A stretch of 58,101 bases of DNA from Pseudomonadota bacterium (GCA_023388355.1 JAEWGI010000051.1:1-58101), one strand, 5' to 3'. Shown: positions 7,545 through 16,912, counted from the first letter of the stretch. Translations and numbers: made by a program. The notes: a model not told the origin generated them from the letters alone.

Positions 7545-9131
7545 TCAGGCCGCGTGCGCGCGCTTCTTCTGGGAGGCACGCCAGGTCATCGCCCGCCGGG
7601 AAGGATCGTCCGTGTCGCCCACCTTCAACCGGTGCGTGGGCTGGTTGTGCGGCGAGGTCTTGACGAGCTCCGGCGTCGAATAGGCTTCATCGGAGATGTG
7701 TGCGAGCACCTCGATCCAGCGATCGAGCGCCTCCTTGCCGTACATCTCGCCGGCTTCCGGGGTGAAGGGTTCGGGCACCAGCCACGGCTCGTGGCTGCTC
7801 CAGATCGGATCGATGCCGAAATCGGCCATCCGGTTCTGCACGTCATGCACGCCGACCCCGGTCTCTTCCTTCATTGTCTCCAGCGAGTAGCGCGTCATCT
7901 CGAGCCGCGGAAGCTTGCCCTCGGGATGCGAGCGGGTGACGCCGCGGATCGCGAGCAGCCCCTTCTCCATGTAGTTGTTGCCCAGCACCGAGAGATCGGA
8001 TGCCTGCGCGATGCCTTCCGCGCCCATCGAGCGTGACCAGGCGTAGGCCTTGAGGACCACCTGGACATTGCCCAGGAACTCGCGGATCTTGCCCACACTC
8101 TGCGGACGGTCATGGTCGAGGCGGTAGCGGTCGCCATCGCGCACCACCAGCGGCGCCGGCAGGAACGGGGCAAGTGCCGCCGAGCAGCCATAAGCCCCGG
8201 TGGCCGGGCCGCCGACTCCGCTCTTGGGCGCACCGAAGGTCTTGTGCAGCATGAACATGCAGGCGTCGAACCCGAGGTCGCGTGCCCGGATCTTGGACAT
8301 GGTGCCGTTGAGGTTGGCGGCGTCGTAGAAGGCGAGCCCGCCTGCTTCATGGACGATGCGGATCCACTCCTTGATCTCGGGGTTGTAGACACCCATGTCA
8401 TCGGGATTGTTGACCATGATCGCCGCGGTGCGATGGGACACCGCGGCCTTCAGCGCCTCGAGCGACGGATAGCCGTTCTCGTCGAGCATCAGCGTGATCA
8501 CCTTGAACCCTGCGGCGTTGGCGGTGGCCGGATTGCACGGGTGGGTTGCGATCGTGGTGATGATCTCGTTGCGCTGTTCCAGTTCGCCCCGCGAGGCGTG
8601 ATTGGCGCGGATGACGGCGCAACTGGTGAAAGCGGCCTCGGCGCCGCCACCGGCCTGGAACACGAACTGGTCCATGCCAGACACCTCGCGCAGGATCAGG
8701 TCCATGCGGTGGACGATCTCCAGCGTGCCCTGCATGGTGTCTTCATGCTGGAGCGGATGGAGCTCGGTCAGTTCCGGACGCCACGCCAGGGCTTCGTTGA
8801 TCTGCGGGTTGTACTTCATCGTGCAGGTGCCGAACAGGCTGATTCCCATCATGCCCAGCGTCTGCTGCGACAGGCGCAGATAGTGGTAGAGGACTTCAGG
8901 CTCCGTCATCTCCGGCAGCGCGGGCCGGTCCTGCCGGCGCAGCGCAGCCGGAACCAGCCCGGCGGCACCACCGACGCTGTTCTCGATCCCGGCTTCGAGC
9001 TGTGGAAACAGGATGCCGCGCCGGCCGGGATGTCCCATTTCCATGATGACCGGCTCATTCCAGACCGGCGCCTGGTACTGCCTGGGTTCGGCCTTGACCA
9101 ACACCTGGGGTTGCTTGAGTTCGACGTTCAT
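7545..9131 (-). CDS. gcvPB: glycine dehydrogenase (decarboxylating) subunit 2
   Basis: 528 residues from ATG 9131 (start MNVELKQPQ), one base after the gcvPA stop. It is the C-terminal, PLP-binding half of the glycine cleavage P-protein. PLP is expected on Lys297 in CMFMLHKTFGAPKSG, and other family blocks are present (EMGHPGRRG near 31-38, GTCTMKYNP at 101-109, QAGGGAEAAFT at 159-169, ITTIATHPCNPATA near 191-204). With GcvPA it decarboxylates glycine and passes the aminomethyl group to lipoyl-GcvH. Neither gcvH nor gcvT is in the window. The two-subunit form differs from the single-chain P-protein usual in gammaproteobacteria, so this may be an acquired or specialised second system. Confidence 0.95.
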   Translation of the reverse strand: MNVELKQPQVLVKAEPRQYQAPVWNEPVIMEMGHPGRRGILFPQLEAGIENSVGGAAGLVPAALRRQDRPALPEMTEPEVLYHYLRLSQQTLGMMGISLFGTCTMKYNPQINEALAWRPELTELHPLQHEDTMQGTLEIVHRMDLILREVSGMDQFVFQAGGGAEAAFTSCAVIRANHASRGELEQRNEIITTIATHPCNPATANAAGFKVITLMLDENGYPSLEALKAAVSHRTAAIMVNNPDDMGVYNPEIKEWIRIVHEAGGLAFYDAANLNGTMSKIRARDLGFDACMFMLHKTFGAPKSGVGGPATGAYGCSAALAPFLPAPLVVRDGDRYRLDHDRPQSVGKIREFLGNVQVVLKAYAWSRSMGAEGIAQASDLSVLGNNYMEKGLLAIRGVTRSHPEGKLPRLEMTRYSLETMKEETGVGVHDVQNRMADFGIDPIWSSHEPWLVPEPFTPEAGEMYGKEALDRWIEVLAHISDEAYSTPELVKTSPHNQPTHRLKVGDTDDPSRRAMTWRASQKKRAHAA

Positions 9132-9132
9132 T

Positions 9133-10530
9133 TCACAGCACCTCGCTGAGGGCGCCGGCAAGGCGCTCGATATCGGACAGGGTGTGGACCTCGGTCACGC
9201 AGTAGAGCGCGCTCTGGCCCAGTTCGGGGAAGTGGGCGGACAGATCCTTGCCACCAAAGATTCCCCTGGCGCGCAGCGCGTCGTTGATCTCGGCGACGCT
9301 CTTGCCGGTGTCGTCGAAGTTGACGACGAACTCCTTGAAGAATCCCGCCGGGAACGCGATCCGCACGCCCTTGATTCCGGACAGCACCTGCGCGGCGTGG
9401 TGGGCGCGCTGCAGGATCAGGTTGCCGATCTCGGCGAAGCCCTGCGGGCCCATCATCGCCATGTAGGCCGTCGCGGCGATGGCCCACATGTAGACGGAGT
9501 GACCGGTCCAGTCGTTGCCCTTGTCGCGCAGGCCGTAGGAGGTCTGATGGAACAGCCCCAGGCCGAAGCCATGTTCGCCGGGCTGGCTCGTTTCTGCGAT
9601 GCTGATGAACAGCGTCGGATACTGTGCGGCGTAGCGGGGATCATCGCGTGAAGCGATGAAGCCGCCGACACCGCCGCCGCCGTGCATGTGGATACCGAGC
9701 GGCTGGACCGTTCCGACCACCAGGTCCGCGCCGTAATCGACCGGAGCGGCGAGGACTCCCAGCGAGATCGGATCCACGCCGACCACGGTCTGGGCGCCTG
9801 CCGCGCGTGCGATCGCGGCGATCTCCTCGGCCTGGTGCTCGATCACACCGAGATAGGACGGCACTTCGAAGTAGACGGCGGCGGTGCGATCGGTGACGGC
9901 CGCGCGCAGGTCGTCCATGTCGATCAGGCCGGTGGCCGGGTCGTAGGCGACGAGGCGGATGGCGATGTGATCCGCCATCTCGGGCGGCTGGCAGTAGTTG
10001 CGGATGACCGACAGGCGTTCGGGATCGATGGCGCGCACGATCGCCACCTCGTTGCGTCCGGTCAGGCGCGCGGCCATCCGCATCGCGTGGCCGGCGGCGC
10101 TGCCCCAGCTGCGCACCGGCAGGCCCACGAGGTCGAGATTGAGCAGTTCGCCGAGCTGGCTGCAGAACTCGAACCAGGCCTGGTTGCGCCCGTGATCGGA
10201 GCTGGGTTCGCCGAAGATGGACGTGACCCACTCGTTGCGACGCACGATCTCGTCGACGGCGGCGGGCACATGGTGCTGCCACATCCCCGCGCCCAGGAAG
10301 CTCAGGTGGGTCTCGGTGCTGCTGTTCCTGGCGAGTATTCCGGTGACGTGGCGACGCAGTTCGCGCTCGCTCAGCGCCGGCGGCAGATCGAGCTGGCGGC
10401 CCAGGCGGTGCTCCTGCGGGATCTGCACGAACAGCTCGTCGACCGTGGCCACGCCGATCGAATCCAGCATCGCCTGCTGGAGGTCCGGCACCGAGTTGGC
10501 CATGTAGGGATGTGCTGACACGTCTCTCAT
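9133..10530 (-). CDS. gcvPA: glycine dehydrogenase (decarboxylating) subunit 1
   Basis: 465 residues from ATG 10530, preceded by AAGGAAT. The opening HPYMANSVPDLQQAMLDSIG aligns with the standard GcvPA start, followed by LSERELRRHV and SFLGAGMWQHHVPA near 100. This is the N-terminal half of the P-protein; it lacks the PLP lysine and works as a heterodimer or heterotetramer with GcvPB. It lies 26 bp downstream of the ATP-NAD kinase-like gene and one base upstream of gcvPB, so the three are one operon. No glycine riboswitch signature was found in the 427 bp upstream of that operon. Confidence 0.95.
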   Translation of the reverse strand: MRDVSAHPYMANSVPDLQQAMLDSIGVATVDELFVQIPQEHRLGRQLDLPPALSERELRRHVTGILARNSSTETHLSFLGAGMWQHHVPAAVDEIVRRNEWVTSIFGEPSSDHGRNQAWFEFCSQLGELLNLDLVGLPVRSWGSAAGHAMRMAARLTGRNEVAIVRAIDPERLSVIRNYCQPPEMADHIAIRLVAYDPATGLIDMDDLRAAVTDRTAAVYFEVPSYLGVIEHQAEEIAAIARAAGAQTVVGVDPISLGVLAAPVDYGADLVVGTVQPLGIHMHGGGGVGGFIASRDDPRYAAQYPTLFISIAETSQPGEHGFGLGLFHQTSYGLRDKGNDWTGHSVYMWAIAATAYMAMMGPQGFAEIGNLILQRAHHAAQVLSGIKGVRIAFPAGFFKEFVVNFDDTGKSVAEINDALRARGIFGGKDLSAHFPELGQSALYCVTEVHTLSDIERLAGALSEVL

Positions 10531-10556
10531 GAGTGGATTCCTTGTGGGTGGTTTGA

Positions 10557-11714
10557 TCAGGCCCGGACCTTGACCAGCGTGGTTCGGTCGGGACCGGTAA
10601 CGACGGGAAGATGTCCCGTCAGTAGCGCATCGATTTCCGGGTCGCCGGTGTCGACCTGCAGGGCTCCGTCGGGCAGGTTGATCAGCTTCTCGACAGTCGA
10701 GATCACCGTGATCCTGTCGCGGCCTACCCTGCGGATCACATTCGCGCTGATCTGCTGGTTGCCACGCCCGAACAGGCTGCCCTGACCACCAAGCACGCTG
10801 ACGATGATCTCGGCTGGACGCCTGCCGATGATGCGCAGCAGTTCCTGCTCACCGAGATCGAGGCCGATCGCCTTGCGGTCCTGGATCGCATCGACACCCA
10901 GCAGGGTGGACGCGATGCCGAGGGCGTCAGCCACACGCCGGGTGGTCGTTCCCGGCCCGAGGATGTAGATCCGGCCGTCGCGCATGCCCTTGACCACTTG
11001 TTGGGCAACCGCGTCCAGCGACTCGTTCTCACCCGGCACCGACCCACTCTTTGCGTTCTGTGAAAGACGACGTTCGAATGGGCTACGGGCATGACCATAC
11101 AGTTGCGCCGAGACCGTGCCGGCGCGGATCGCGTCCTCGTCGAGGTCCATGACTTCGGCATCGCGCAGCAGTGCGCGCTGGTTGCCAGCGAGGAAGAGCG
11201 CGGCGAGGTGCCCGGCGTTGGCGGGTGTCGTGCCGAAAACAGCCGAATGCATCTTCACGCCCGCAGGCACGCCGAGCATCGGTACCTGGTCGCCGCTTGC
11301 TGACAGGATGTCGCGTGCGGTGCCGTCGCCACCGGCGAAGAGGATCAGATCGACCCCCTGCTCTGCCATCGCCGCGGCCGCCGCTCGCGTATCGGCACCG
11401 GTCGACACGCCAGCATGCGAGCGGCCCAGCACGACCGGCGCCAGTCCCGCATCCTGGGCGACCTGCTCGCCCATCGATCCGGCGACGGTCAGCACCGACA
11501 CCCCAGGCAACGATTCAGTCAGGCGCGCGAGTGCCTTGGCCGCCCTCTCCGCGGCAGTGGGACGGGCGCCACGACGCGTGGCCTCGCGCACGATCGCCTC
11601 TCCATCCGTGCCCTTCAGGCCGACACTCCCGCCCATGCCCGCGACCGGGTTGACGATGAACCCCAGCAGGGCAGCTGTGTCGCCTTGAGTACCTGTACGA
11701 TCGGGATTGAACAC
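10557..11714 (-). CDS. AcoX-type ATP-NAD kinase family protein
   Basis: 385 residues with a GTG start at 11714 (GAGGTG eight bases upstream). It has the NAD kinase-fold motif LFAGGDGTARDI (GGDGT at 128-132), a glycine-rich GFIVNPVAGMGGSVGLKGTDG at the N-terminus, and PAGVKMHSAVFGTTP, all typical of the AcoX/COG3199 branch rather than of canonical NadK. In aco operons members accompany acetoin catabolism; true substrate specificity is poorly known. Here it is first in an operon with gcvPA and gcvPB, suggesting that it adjusts NAD/NADP supply, or makes a phosphorylated nucleotide, for glycine oxidation. That link is inference from gene order. Confidence 0.85.
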   Translation of the reverse strand: MFNPDRTGTQGDTAALLGFIVNPVAGMGGSVGLKGTDGEAIVREATRRGARPTAAERAAKALARLTESLPGVSVLTVAGSMGEQVAQDAGLAPVVLGRSHAGVSTGADTRAAAAAMAEQGVDLILFAGGDGTARDILSASGDQVPMLGVPAGVKMHSAVFGTTPANAGHLAALFLAGNQRALLRDAEVMDLDEDAIRAGTVSAQLYGHARSPFERRLSQNAKSGSVPGENESLDAVAQQVVKGMRDGRIYILGPGTTTRRVADALGIASTLLGVDAIQDRKAIGLDLGEQELLRIIGRRPAEIIVSVLGGQGSLFGRGNQQISANVIRRVGRDRITVISTVEKLINLPDGALQVDTGDPEIDALLTGHLPVVTGPDRTTLVKVRA

Positions 11715-12141
11715 CGCACACCTCGTTTGATTGGCTGTATCGGGTCATTGCAGGCACTTGCCGCGTCGCCTGTCGTGCACGTCGTCGTGGGCGATGCAGC
11801 ACCTGCGGCCATGCCGCTGGCATCGCGGCCGAACTCCCTCCATGCGGCAACCTGCCCGCTCCACGTAGTTGCACTGCCGCTCGAGGACGGGGGATGTCGG
11901 CCTCTGTGGCATCGAGTGTCGATCAGGCACGCGCCACGTGATTGCCGTTCTCCACGGTGATTTGGATCGAACCATCGCCGCGAACGTCGCTCGATCCACT
12001 TGTCTCGACTGATGGCACCCGCGCCTGGTCCCTCGCTGTCGCGGCTGCATCGCCGAGGCCGCTTCAAGTCGGATGTGCATGATCGAACGCGCCTCGCATG
12101 GAATCCGTTTATGCTGAACCCGCTGGAGACGGAGGCTTGCC
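11715..12141. other. 427-bp divergent intergenic region (kinase-gcvPAB operon / LuxR copy B)
   Basis: No plausible gene. It must hold the promoters of the leftward kinase-gcvPAB operon and of the rightward second LuxR regulator. I see no good sigma-70 pair, no glycine-riboswitch core and no long palindrome; several short GC-rich inverted segments are present but none stands out. Confidence 0.5.
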
Positions 12142-14910
12142 ATGCGTGCTCGATCCGGGGAGCACCGACCGCTCAATCTGGGACGGAATGCAGAGCGCGC
12201 GACGATCGAGCGGACGCTGGCGGCCGCACGGGCGTACCGCGGCGGCGTGCTCCTGATTCGTGGCGAAGCCGGTATCGGGAAGACCGCGCTGCTCGAGCAC
12301 GCCCGCAGCGCGGCAATGACGTCCGCCTTCAGGGTGGAGTCCGCAGCCGGCGTGGAGTCGGAAACCCAGTTTGCGTTCGCGGGCCTGCACCAGTTATGTG
12401 CGCCGCTTATGGACCGGGCAGCCTCGCTGCCGGGTCCGCAACAGAACGCCCTGAACGTCGCGTTCGGCCTGCACGAGGGCGCTGCGCCGGATCGCTTCCT
12501 GGTGGGGCTGGCGACGCTCAACCTTTTGGCCGAGGTTGCCGAAGAAGGTGCATTGCTGTGCTTGATCGAAGACGCGCAGTGGCTGGATCAGGCGTCCGCG
12601 CAGGTCCTGGTCTTCGTGGCGCGGCGGCTGGTGGCAGAGCGGATCCTGCTGGTGTTCGCGCTACGCGACCCGACCGATCGCGATGTCGGGGCCTTCTCTG
12701 GTTTACCCGAACTCCAGCTGGAGGGGCTCGGCCCCCAGGATGCACGGACGCTTCTGGCCACCGTTGTCGGCGCACCACTCGACGACGTGGTACGCGACCG
12801 GATCGTCGCAGAGGCACGCGGCAATCCCCTGGCGCTCCTCGAATTGCCAAGAAGCGCATTGCCGGCGCAACTGGCCGGCGGATTCGAGTTGCCCAGCGTG
12901 GCGAGCGTGCCCCGCCGGATCCAGGACAGCTTCCAGCAACGCGCAAGCCGCCTGCCTGCCGACACGCAGATGCTGCTGCTGGTGGCTGCCGCCGACCCGA
13001 CCGGTGACGTGACATTGCTTTGTCAGGCTGCGGCGCACCTGGGAATTGCGCGCGAGGCGTTGGTACCCGCGGAGACCGCCGGGTTGGTGGAGATCGACGC
13101 CCGGGTGCGGTTCCGTCATCCGCTTGTACGTTCGGCGGTCTACGGCGCGGCGGGCCTTCTCGAACAGCGCCGCGCGCACGGTGCGCTGGCCGCCGTCACC
13201 AACCCCGGCACTGATCCAGACAGACGTGCCTGGCATCGGGCACAGGCCGTGCTGGGCACCGACGAGGAAGCTGCCGCGGCGCTTGCGCGCACGGCCGGAC
13301 GGGCACGTGCCCGCGGCGGGCTGGCTGCGGCAGCGGCGTTCATGGAGCAGGCCGCTCTGCTGACCCCCGAACCCGCGCGACGTGCGGCCCGCGTGCTCGA
13401 AGCCGCGTACGCCAGGCACGCCGCCGGCGCGGCGGAAGCCGCCCTGGCGCTGATGGCGGTCGCCGAGGCGGAACCGCTGGACGCGCTGCAACACGCCCGC
13501 CTGCAGCTGTTGCGCGCCCAGGCCGGGTTCCACACCACGCGCGGCAGCGATGCACCGGGAATGCTGCTCGATGCCGCCGAAGCACTGGCGCCGCTGGATG
13601 CCGCGCTGTCGCGCGAAGCCTATGTGCAGGCAATCCAGGCGTGCTTCCACGCCGGCCACTTCGTCCACGGCAGGGGGCTGCCCGAGGTGGTCGAGGCCGC
13701 CCGCAACGCTCCGCCACCACCCTCACCACCGCGGCCGGTCGATCGTCTGCTGGACGGGCTGGTCACGCGGTTCACCCAGGGGTACGACGCGAGCGTTCCT
13801 GTCCTGCAGCAGGCTCTGGACACACTCCGCGATCAGGACACGCGCGCCGACGATGACGATTATCGATGGCTGTGGCTCGCCTGCCATGTCGCAGCGACGC
13901 TGTGGGACGACGAGACGGTCTATGTCCTCGCCGACCGCGCCGTTCGCCTGGCCCGCGAAGCAGGTGCGCTGACCACGCTTCCCGCCGCCCTCAACGCCCT
14001 GGCCTCGGTGCTCGTGCTGACTGGCGGGCTGACCGCTGCCGCCGAGCTGCTGGCGGAGGAGGATGCGATCACGCAGGCATCGGGCGCCCCGCCGCTTCCC
14101 AACGGCCGGCTCACGCTTGCCTCCTGGCGCGGACAGCAGGCCGAAACCTCGGCGCTCTACGCGGCCATGGTCGAGAGTGCGACGAAACGTGGCGAGGGCG
14201 CGACGGTGGGCCTGGCCCAGATCGCGCTGGCCTACCTGCACAATGGCCTGGGCAACTACGACGCTGCGCTGGCGGCCGCGACGCCCCCGTGCGAGCACGA
14301 CGAACTGGCGCATGGCAGCGTCGCGCTGCCCGAACTGATCGAGGCGGCCGTCCGCTCAGGCCAGCCGGCGCTTGCGTCCGCGGCACTGGACCGGTTGACC
14401 TCGCGCGCCACGGCCAGCGGCACCCAGTGGGCACTCGGGCTGGCGGCGCGCTCGCGTGCGCTGACCATGATCGGGCCGGACGCCGAAGCCCACTACCGCG
14501 AGGCGATCGAGCGGCTCGGCAACTGCAGGATGGCAACCCACCTCGCCCGCGCTCACCTCGTCTACGGCGAGTGGCTGCACCGCGAGGGCCGGCACCAGGA
14601 CGCCCGCGAACAGCTCCGGACGGCCCATCAGCTGCTCTCCGACATGGGTGCGGAGGCCTTCGCCGAACGGGCTGCCCGGGAACTGCGGGCCACGGGCGAG
14701 AAGCCGCTCCCACGCACCGCCCAGCCCGCCGACGCACTCACCGCCCACGAACTGCACATCGCCCGGCTCGTGGCCACGGGTGCCACCAACCGGGACGTCG
14801 GCGCCCAGCTGCTGCTGAGCCCCCGCACCATCGAAGCCCATCTGCGCAACATCTTCCACAAGCTCGGCATCACCTCCCGGCGACAGATCAGGGGTTTCGA
14901 CCTCACCTGA
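12142..14910 (+). CDS. LAL-type LuxR regulator with AAA/STAND ATPase domain (copy B)
   Basis: 922 residues from ATG 12142 with GGAGG at good spacing, exactly the length of copy A at 4737-7505 and alignable end to end with few if any gaps. Walker A GEAGIGKT is again at 41-48; the region ESAAGVESETQFAFAGLHQL is identical; the LuxR helix-turn-helix ends in LSPRTIEAHLRNIFHKL. Differences concentrate at the extreme N-terminus (9-40), in the 530-600 region and at scattered positions of the helical repeats, where ligand or partner specificity would lie. It diverges from the kinase-gcvPAB operon and probably regulates it. Copies A and B together bracket that operon. Confidence 0.92.
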   Translation: MRARSGEHRPLNLGRNAERATIERTLAAARAYRGGVLLIRGEAGIGKTALLEHARSAAMTSAFRVESAAGVESETQFAFAGLHQLCAPLMDRAASLPGPQQNALNVAFGLHEGAAPDRFLVGLATLNLLAEVAEEGALLCLIEDAQWLDQASAQVLVFVARRLVAERILLVFALRDPTDRDVGAFSGLPELQLEGLGPQDARTLLATVVGAPLDDVVRDRIVAEARGNPLALLELPRSALPAQLAGGFELPSVASVPRRIQDSFQQRASRLPADTQMLLLVAAADPTGDVTLLCQAAAHLGIAREALVPAETAGLVEIDARVRFRHPLVRSAVYGAAGLLEQRRAHGALAAVTNPGTDPDRRAWHRAQAVLGTDEEAAAALARTAGRARARGGLAAAAAFMEQAALLTPEPARRAARVLEAAYARHAAGAAEAALALMAVAEAEPLDALQHARLQLLRAQAGFHTTRGSDAPGMLLDAAEALAPLDAALSREAYVQAIQACFHAGHFVHGRGLPEVVEAARNAPPPPSPPRPVDRLLDGLVTRFTQGYDASVPVLQQALDTLRDQDTRADDDDYRWLWLACHVAATLWDDETVYVLADRAVRLAREAGALTTLPAALNALASVLVLTGGLTAAAELLAEEDAITQASGAPPLPNGRLTLASWRGQQAETSALYAAMVESATKRGEGATVGLAQIALAYLHNGLGNYDAALAAATPPCEHDELAHGSVALPELIEAAVRSGQPALASAALDRLTSRATASGTQWALGLAARSRALTMIGPDAEAHYREAIERLGNCRMATHLARAHLVYGEWLHREGRHQDAREQLRTAHQLLSDMGAEAFAERAARELRATGEKPLPRTAQPADALTAHELHIARLVATGATNRDVGAQLLLSPRTIEAHLRNIFHKLGITSRRQIRGFDLT

Positions 14911-15229
14911 CACAACGCCGCACGACATATGCCTGAGGCGTCGGCACGCTGCTGCAGTGATAGCGAGCGGGGAGACCCAGCCCAGGGGCGTGGCGGTAAC
15001 CCGGGTCGGCAGACTTGGGCCCTACCGCCCCGCTGGCTTCACCTTAGGCCCCTCGTCCAACCTGATCGTCCTTGATGGAGGATGGGCTCGCGTGTTCAGG
15101 CCTCCGTTCCGACCCCTCTCGCCCCCCGCTCTGATAGTGGGGCAGATAAGAAGGCTGCCCCCTACTCCGCCAACCTGTGGCGCCGGGTGACCGCGGTCCA
15201 TCTGGTGTCGAGTGCCCCATGACCCCACT
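14911..15229. other. 319-bp stretch without a recognisable gene
   Basis: Between the stop of LuxR copy B and the stop of the leftward SDR gene. It is C-rich with short open frames on both strands; none has a ribosome site or recognisable product. There is no T-rich terminator. The sequence looks unlike the surrounding coding DNA and could be the remnant of an inserted element, but no terminal repeats or transposase fragment can be identified. Confidence 0.4.
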
Positions 15230-15979
15230 TTACGTAGCCCCCTCGACAAGCGCCAAGGCATCTGCTCCTGCCGGAATCCGAAACGGAGCAGACGTGTCGG
15301 TCACCGCCCGCCAAACCGCTTCCGACACATCCCTCATGGTCGTGAATTCTGCTGGCTGTTGCGGGACCGTGGATAACACCTTTCTGGCCCAGGGGGCATA
15401 GGCTTCGGGAATGCCGTCCTGCGAGCGGGCACGGGCGGTCGCACTGAACGACGTTTCTGGGGCCCGACCAGGGATAATCAGCCGCACCCGGACTCCAAAC
15501 GGCTCCACCTCCAGTGCCAGGTTCTCACTGAATGCCTCCACCGCCGCCTTGCTGGCCGTGTAGGCGGACAGCATCGGCAGCGGCCTGAGAGTCACGGCGG
15601 ACGACACATTGACGATGACGCCCGCTCCCTGCCTCCGGAAGCCCGGCAGAGCGGCTTGCGCCATGGCCATGGTGCCGAACGTATTCAGCTCGAAAAGCTC
15701 ACGCGTGGCACTGAGCGACACGCCTTCCAGCGCTCCCATGAGGCCGGCGCCGGCATTGTTGACGAGGGCGTCGACCGGCCCTGCCGCTTCGAAGACACGG
15801 GCGATGCTGGCAGCGTCGGTTACATCGAGCGCGACAACGCGCAGACGTTTGGACGCGGGTAGCACGTCGCTGCGAGGCGCGCGCATCGTGGCAATGACGG
15901 TCCAGTCCCGATCGAGAAAGTAGCGTGCGGTCTCGAGGCCGAATCCGGACGAAGTACCGGTGATGAGAATCGTATTCAT
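15230..15979 (-). CDS. classical short-chain dehydrogenase/reductase
   Basis: 249 residues from ATG 15979 (AAGGAA 7 nt upstream). Classical SDR motifs: TGTSSGFG at 7-14 for the dinucleotide, NNAG at 74-77, a catalytic Ser in VIVNVSSAVTLR (about 126-127), and YTASK giving Tyr140 and Lys144. MRAPRSD after the second strand suggests NADP(H). Members of this close group are annotated as oxidoreductases of unknown substrate. It is the first gene of a leftward set of redox genes (NTF2-like, two MDR reductases) and probably shares their function. Confidence 0.9.
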   Translation of the reverse strand: MNTILITGTSSGFGLETARYFLDRDWTVIATMRAPRSDVLPASKRLRVVALDVTDAASIARVFEAAGPVDALVNNAGAGLMGALEGVSLSATRELFELNTFGTMAMAQAALPGFRRQGAGVIVNVSSAVTLRPLPMLSAYTASKAAVEAFSENLALEVEPFGVRVRLIIPGRAPETSFSATARARSQDGIPEAYAPWARKVLSTVPQQPAEFTTMRDVSEAVWRAVTDTSAPFRIPAGADALALVEGAT

Positions 15980-16004
15980 GAAGAGTTCCTTCATCCAGAG
16001 GAGT

Positions 16005-16571
16005 TCAGCGCGCCCACAGAGGAAACGCACCGCGTTGCGGAGAGCGGAATCCGGTGCATCTGAGCCAGGTCGTTCGTTGCCGACTTTCAGGCGTGGCATC
16101 GACTGCCCCCTCGCGATCATCGCCAGTGATACGGGAGACCTCCGCTCGAGTATCGGTCCGGTTCGCCGGCGGAAGATCCGTCCGGCTCACCATGCCGCAT
16201 GGCGAGACATCGCTGGGGGCAGCGGAGGCCTCATGGCGTGTCGCCGGCGCATGCGGCACGACCACGGCATCGGGCAATGCGGCCTGCCGCGCGAGCGGCT
16301 CTGGCAGCGCCGCTGTCGCGCTGTCCGGCACGGCCAGGCAGACGGGGAGCGCGCACATGAGCAGGACCGTCCTGAGCCGGGACAAGGGCGCCGCGCACAG
16401 CGTGCTCCCCTTCCCGGATCGCGTGGCCTCGCCTCCAGCCGCGCGCGAACGAGCCGGATCGCGTAAGGGCCGGGCCATGCGCATGGTGGTGCCTGCACGG
16501 TCATGTCGGCTGCCGGCAGGACCCGGATGGCAGCCGGGGTCATCACCGAACGTGCGGGGCCGCTTGCTCAT
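16005..16571 (-). CDS. possible small exported protein, hypothetical
   Basis: An open frame of 188 codons whose ATG at 16571 overlaps the stop of the NTF2-like gene as ATGA, which hints at translational coupling. An internal segment LRTVLLMCALPVCLAVPDS looks like a signal-peptide core with a plausible cleavage after SATA, and a second ATG at 16484 would place it closer to the N-terminus. No domain is recognised and the tail is low-complexity. Because GC-rich DNA gives many chance frames, this may not be a gene; without it, 15980-16567 would be a 588-bp gene-free stretch. Confidence 0.25.
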   Translation of the reverse strand: MSKRPRTFGDDPGCHPGPAGSRHDRAGTTMRMARPLRDPARSRAAGGEATRSGKGSTLCAAPLSRLRTVLLMCALPVCLAVPDSATAALPEPLARQAALPDAVVVPHAPATRHEASAAPSDVSPCGMVSRTDLPPANRTDTRAEVSRITGDDREGAVDATPESRQRTTWLRCTGFRSPQRGAFPLWAR

Positions 16572-16912
16572 CCGCCCACGATGATCCTGAAACTCGCCGT
16601 CTGCCGGATGATGCGTCCATCGGCGACGAGGAAGGTGTCGGTACCAAACTCGACCCGCGACGTTGCCGCATCGCAGGCCCATTCCACGTAGGCCAGATCG
16701 TCGTGGATCATCGCCACGTCGGTGCGCCATGCCGCATCGGGCAGATCCCTGATCAGTGCCGCGTACATCGCCGCGATCTCGTCCGGTCCGCAAAACGTCT
16801 GGCCATTGACGATCAGCACCGCATCGGCCGCATAGTGCAGGGACACTTTGGCGGCATCCTGAGCGAGCAACGCGGCTTCGTGGCTGTCGAGTACCTGCGC
16901 GGTCGTCGGCAT
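16568..16912 (-). CDS. SnoaL/NTF2-like protein (SgcJ/EcaC family)
   Basis: 114 residues from ATG 16912, preceded by AAGGAAT. It has the NTF2-like alpha+beta-cone pattern of the DUF4440/SgcJ type: an N-terminal helix with LDSHEAALLAQDAAKVSLHYAAD split as usual by a Tyr-Ala-Asp turn, VLIVNGQTFCGPDEIAAMYA, then DLAYVEWACDAATS and DTFLVADGRIIRQTASFRI. Such proteins act as small isomerases, hydratases or binding proteins and cannot be assigned a substrate from sequence. It lies 40 bp downstream of an MDR reductase on the same strand. Confidence 0.8.
   Translation of the reverse strand: MPTTAQVLDSHEAALLAQDAAKVSLHYAADAVLIVNGQTFCGPDEIAAMYAALIRDLPDAAWRTDVAMIHDDLAYVEWACDAATSRVEFGTDTFLVADGRIIRQTASFRIIVGG

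Noticed and set aside
11715..12141. Possible glycine riboswitch upstream of the kinase-gcvPAB operon
   Set aside because: No conserved aptamer cores or paired domains could be found on the leftward strand, so control by riboswitch is not supported.
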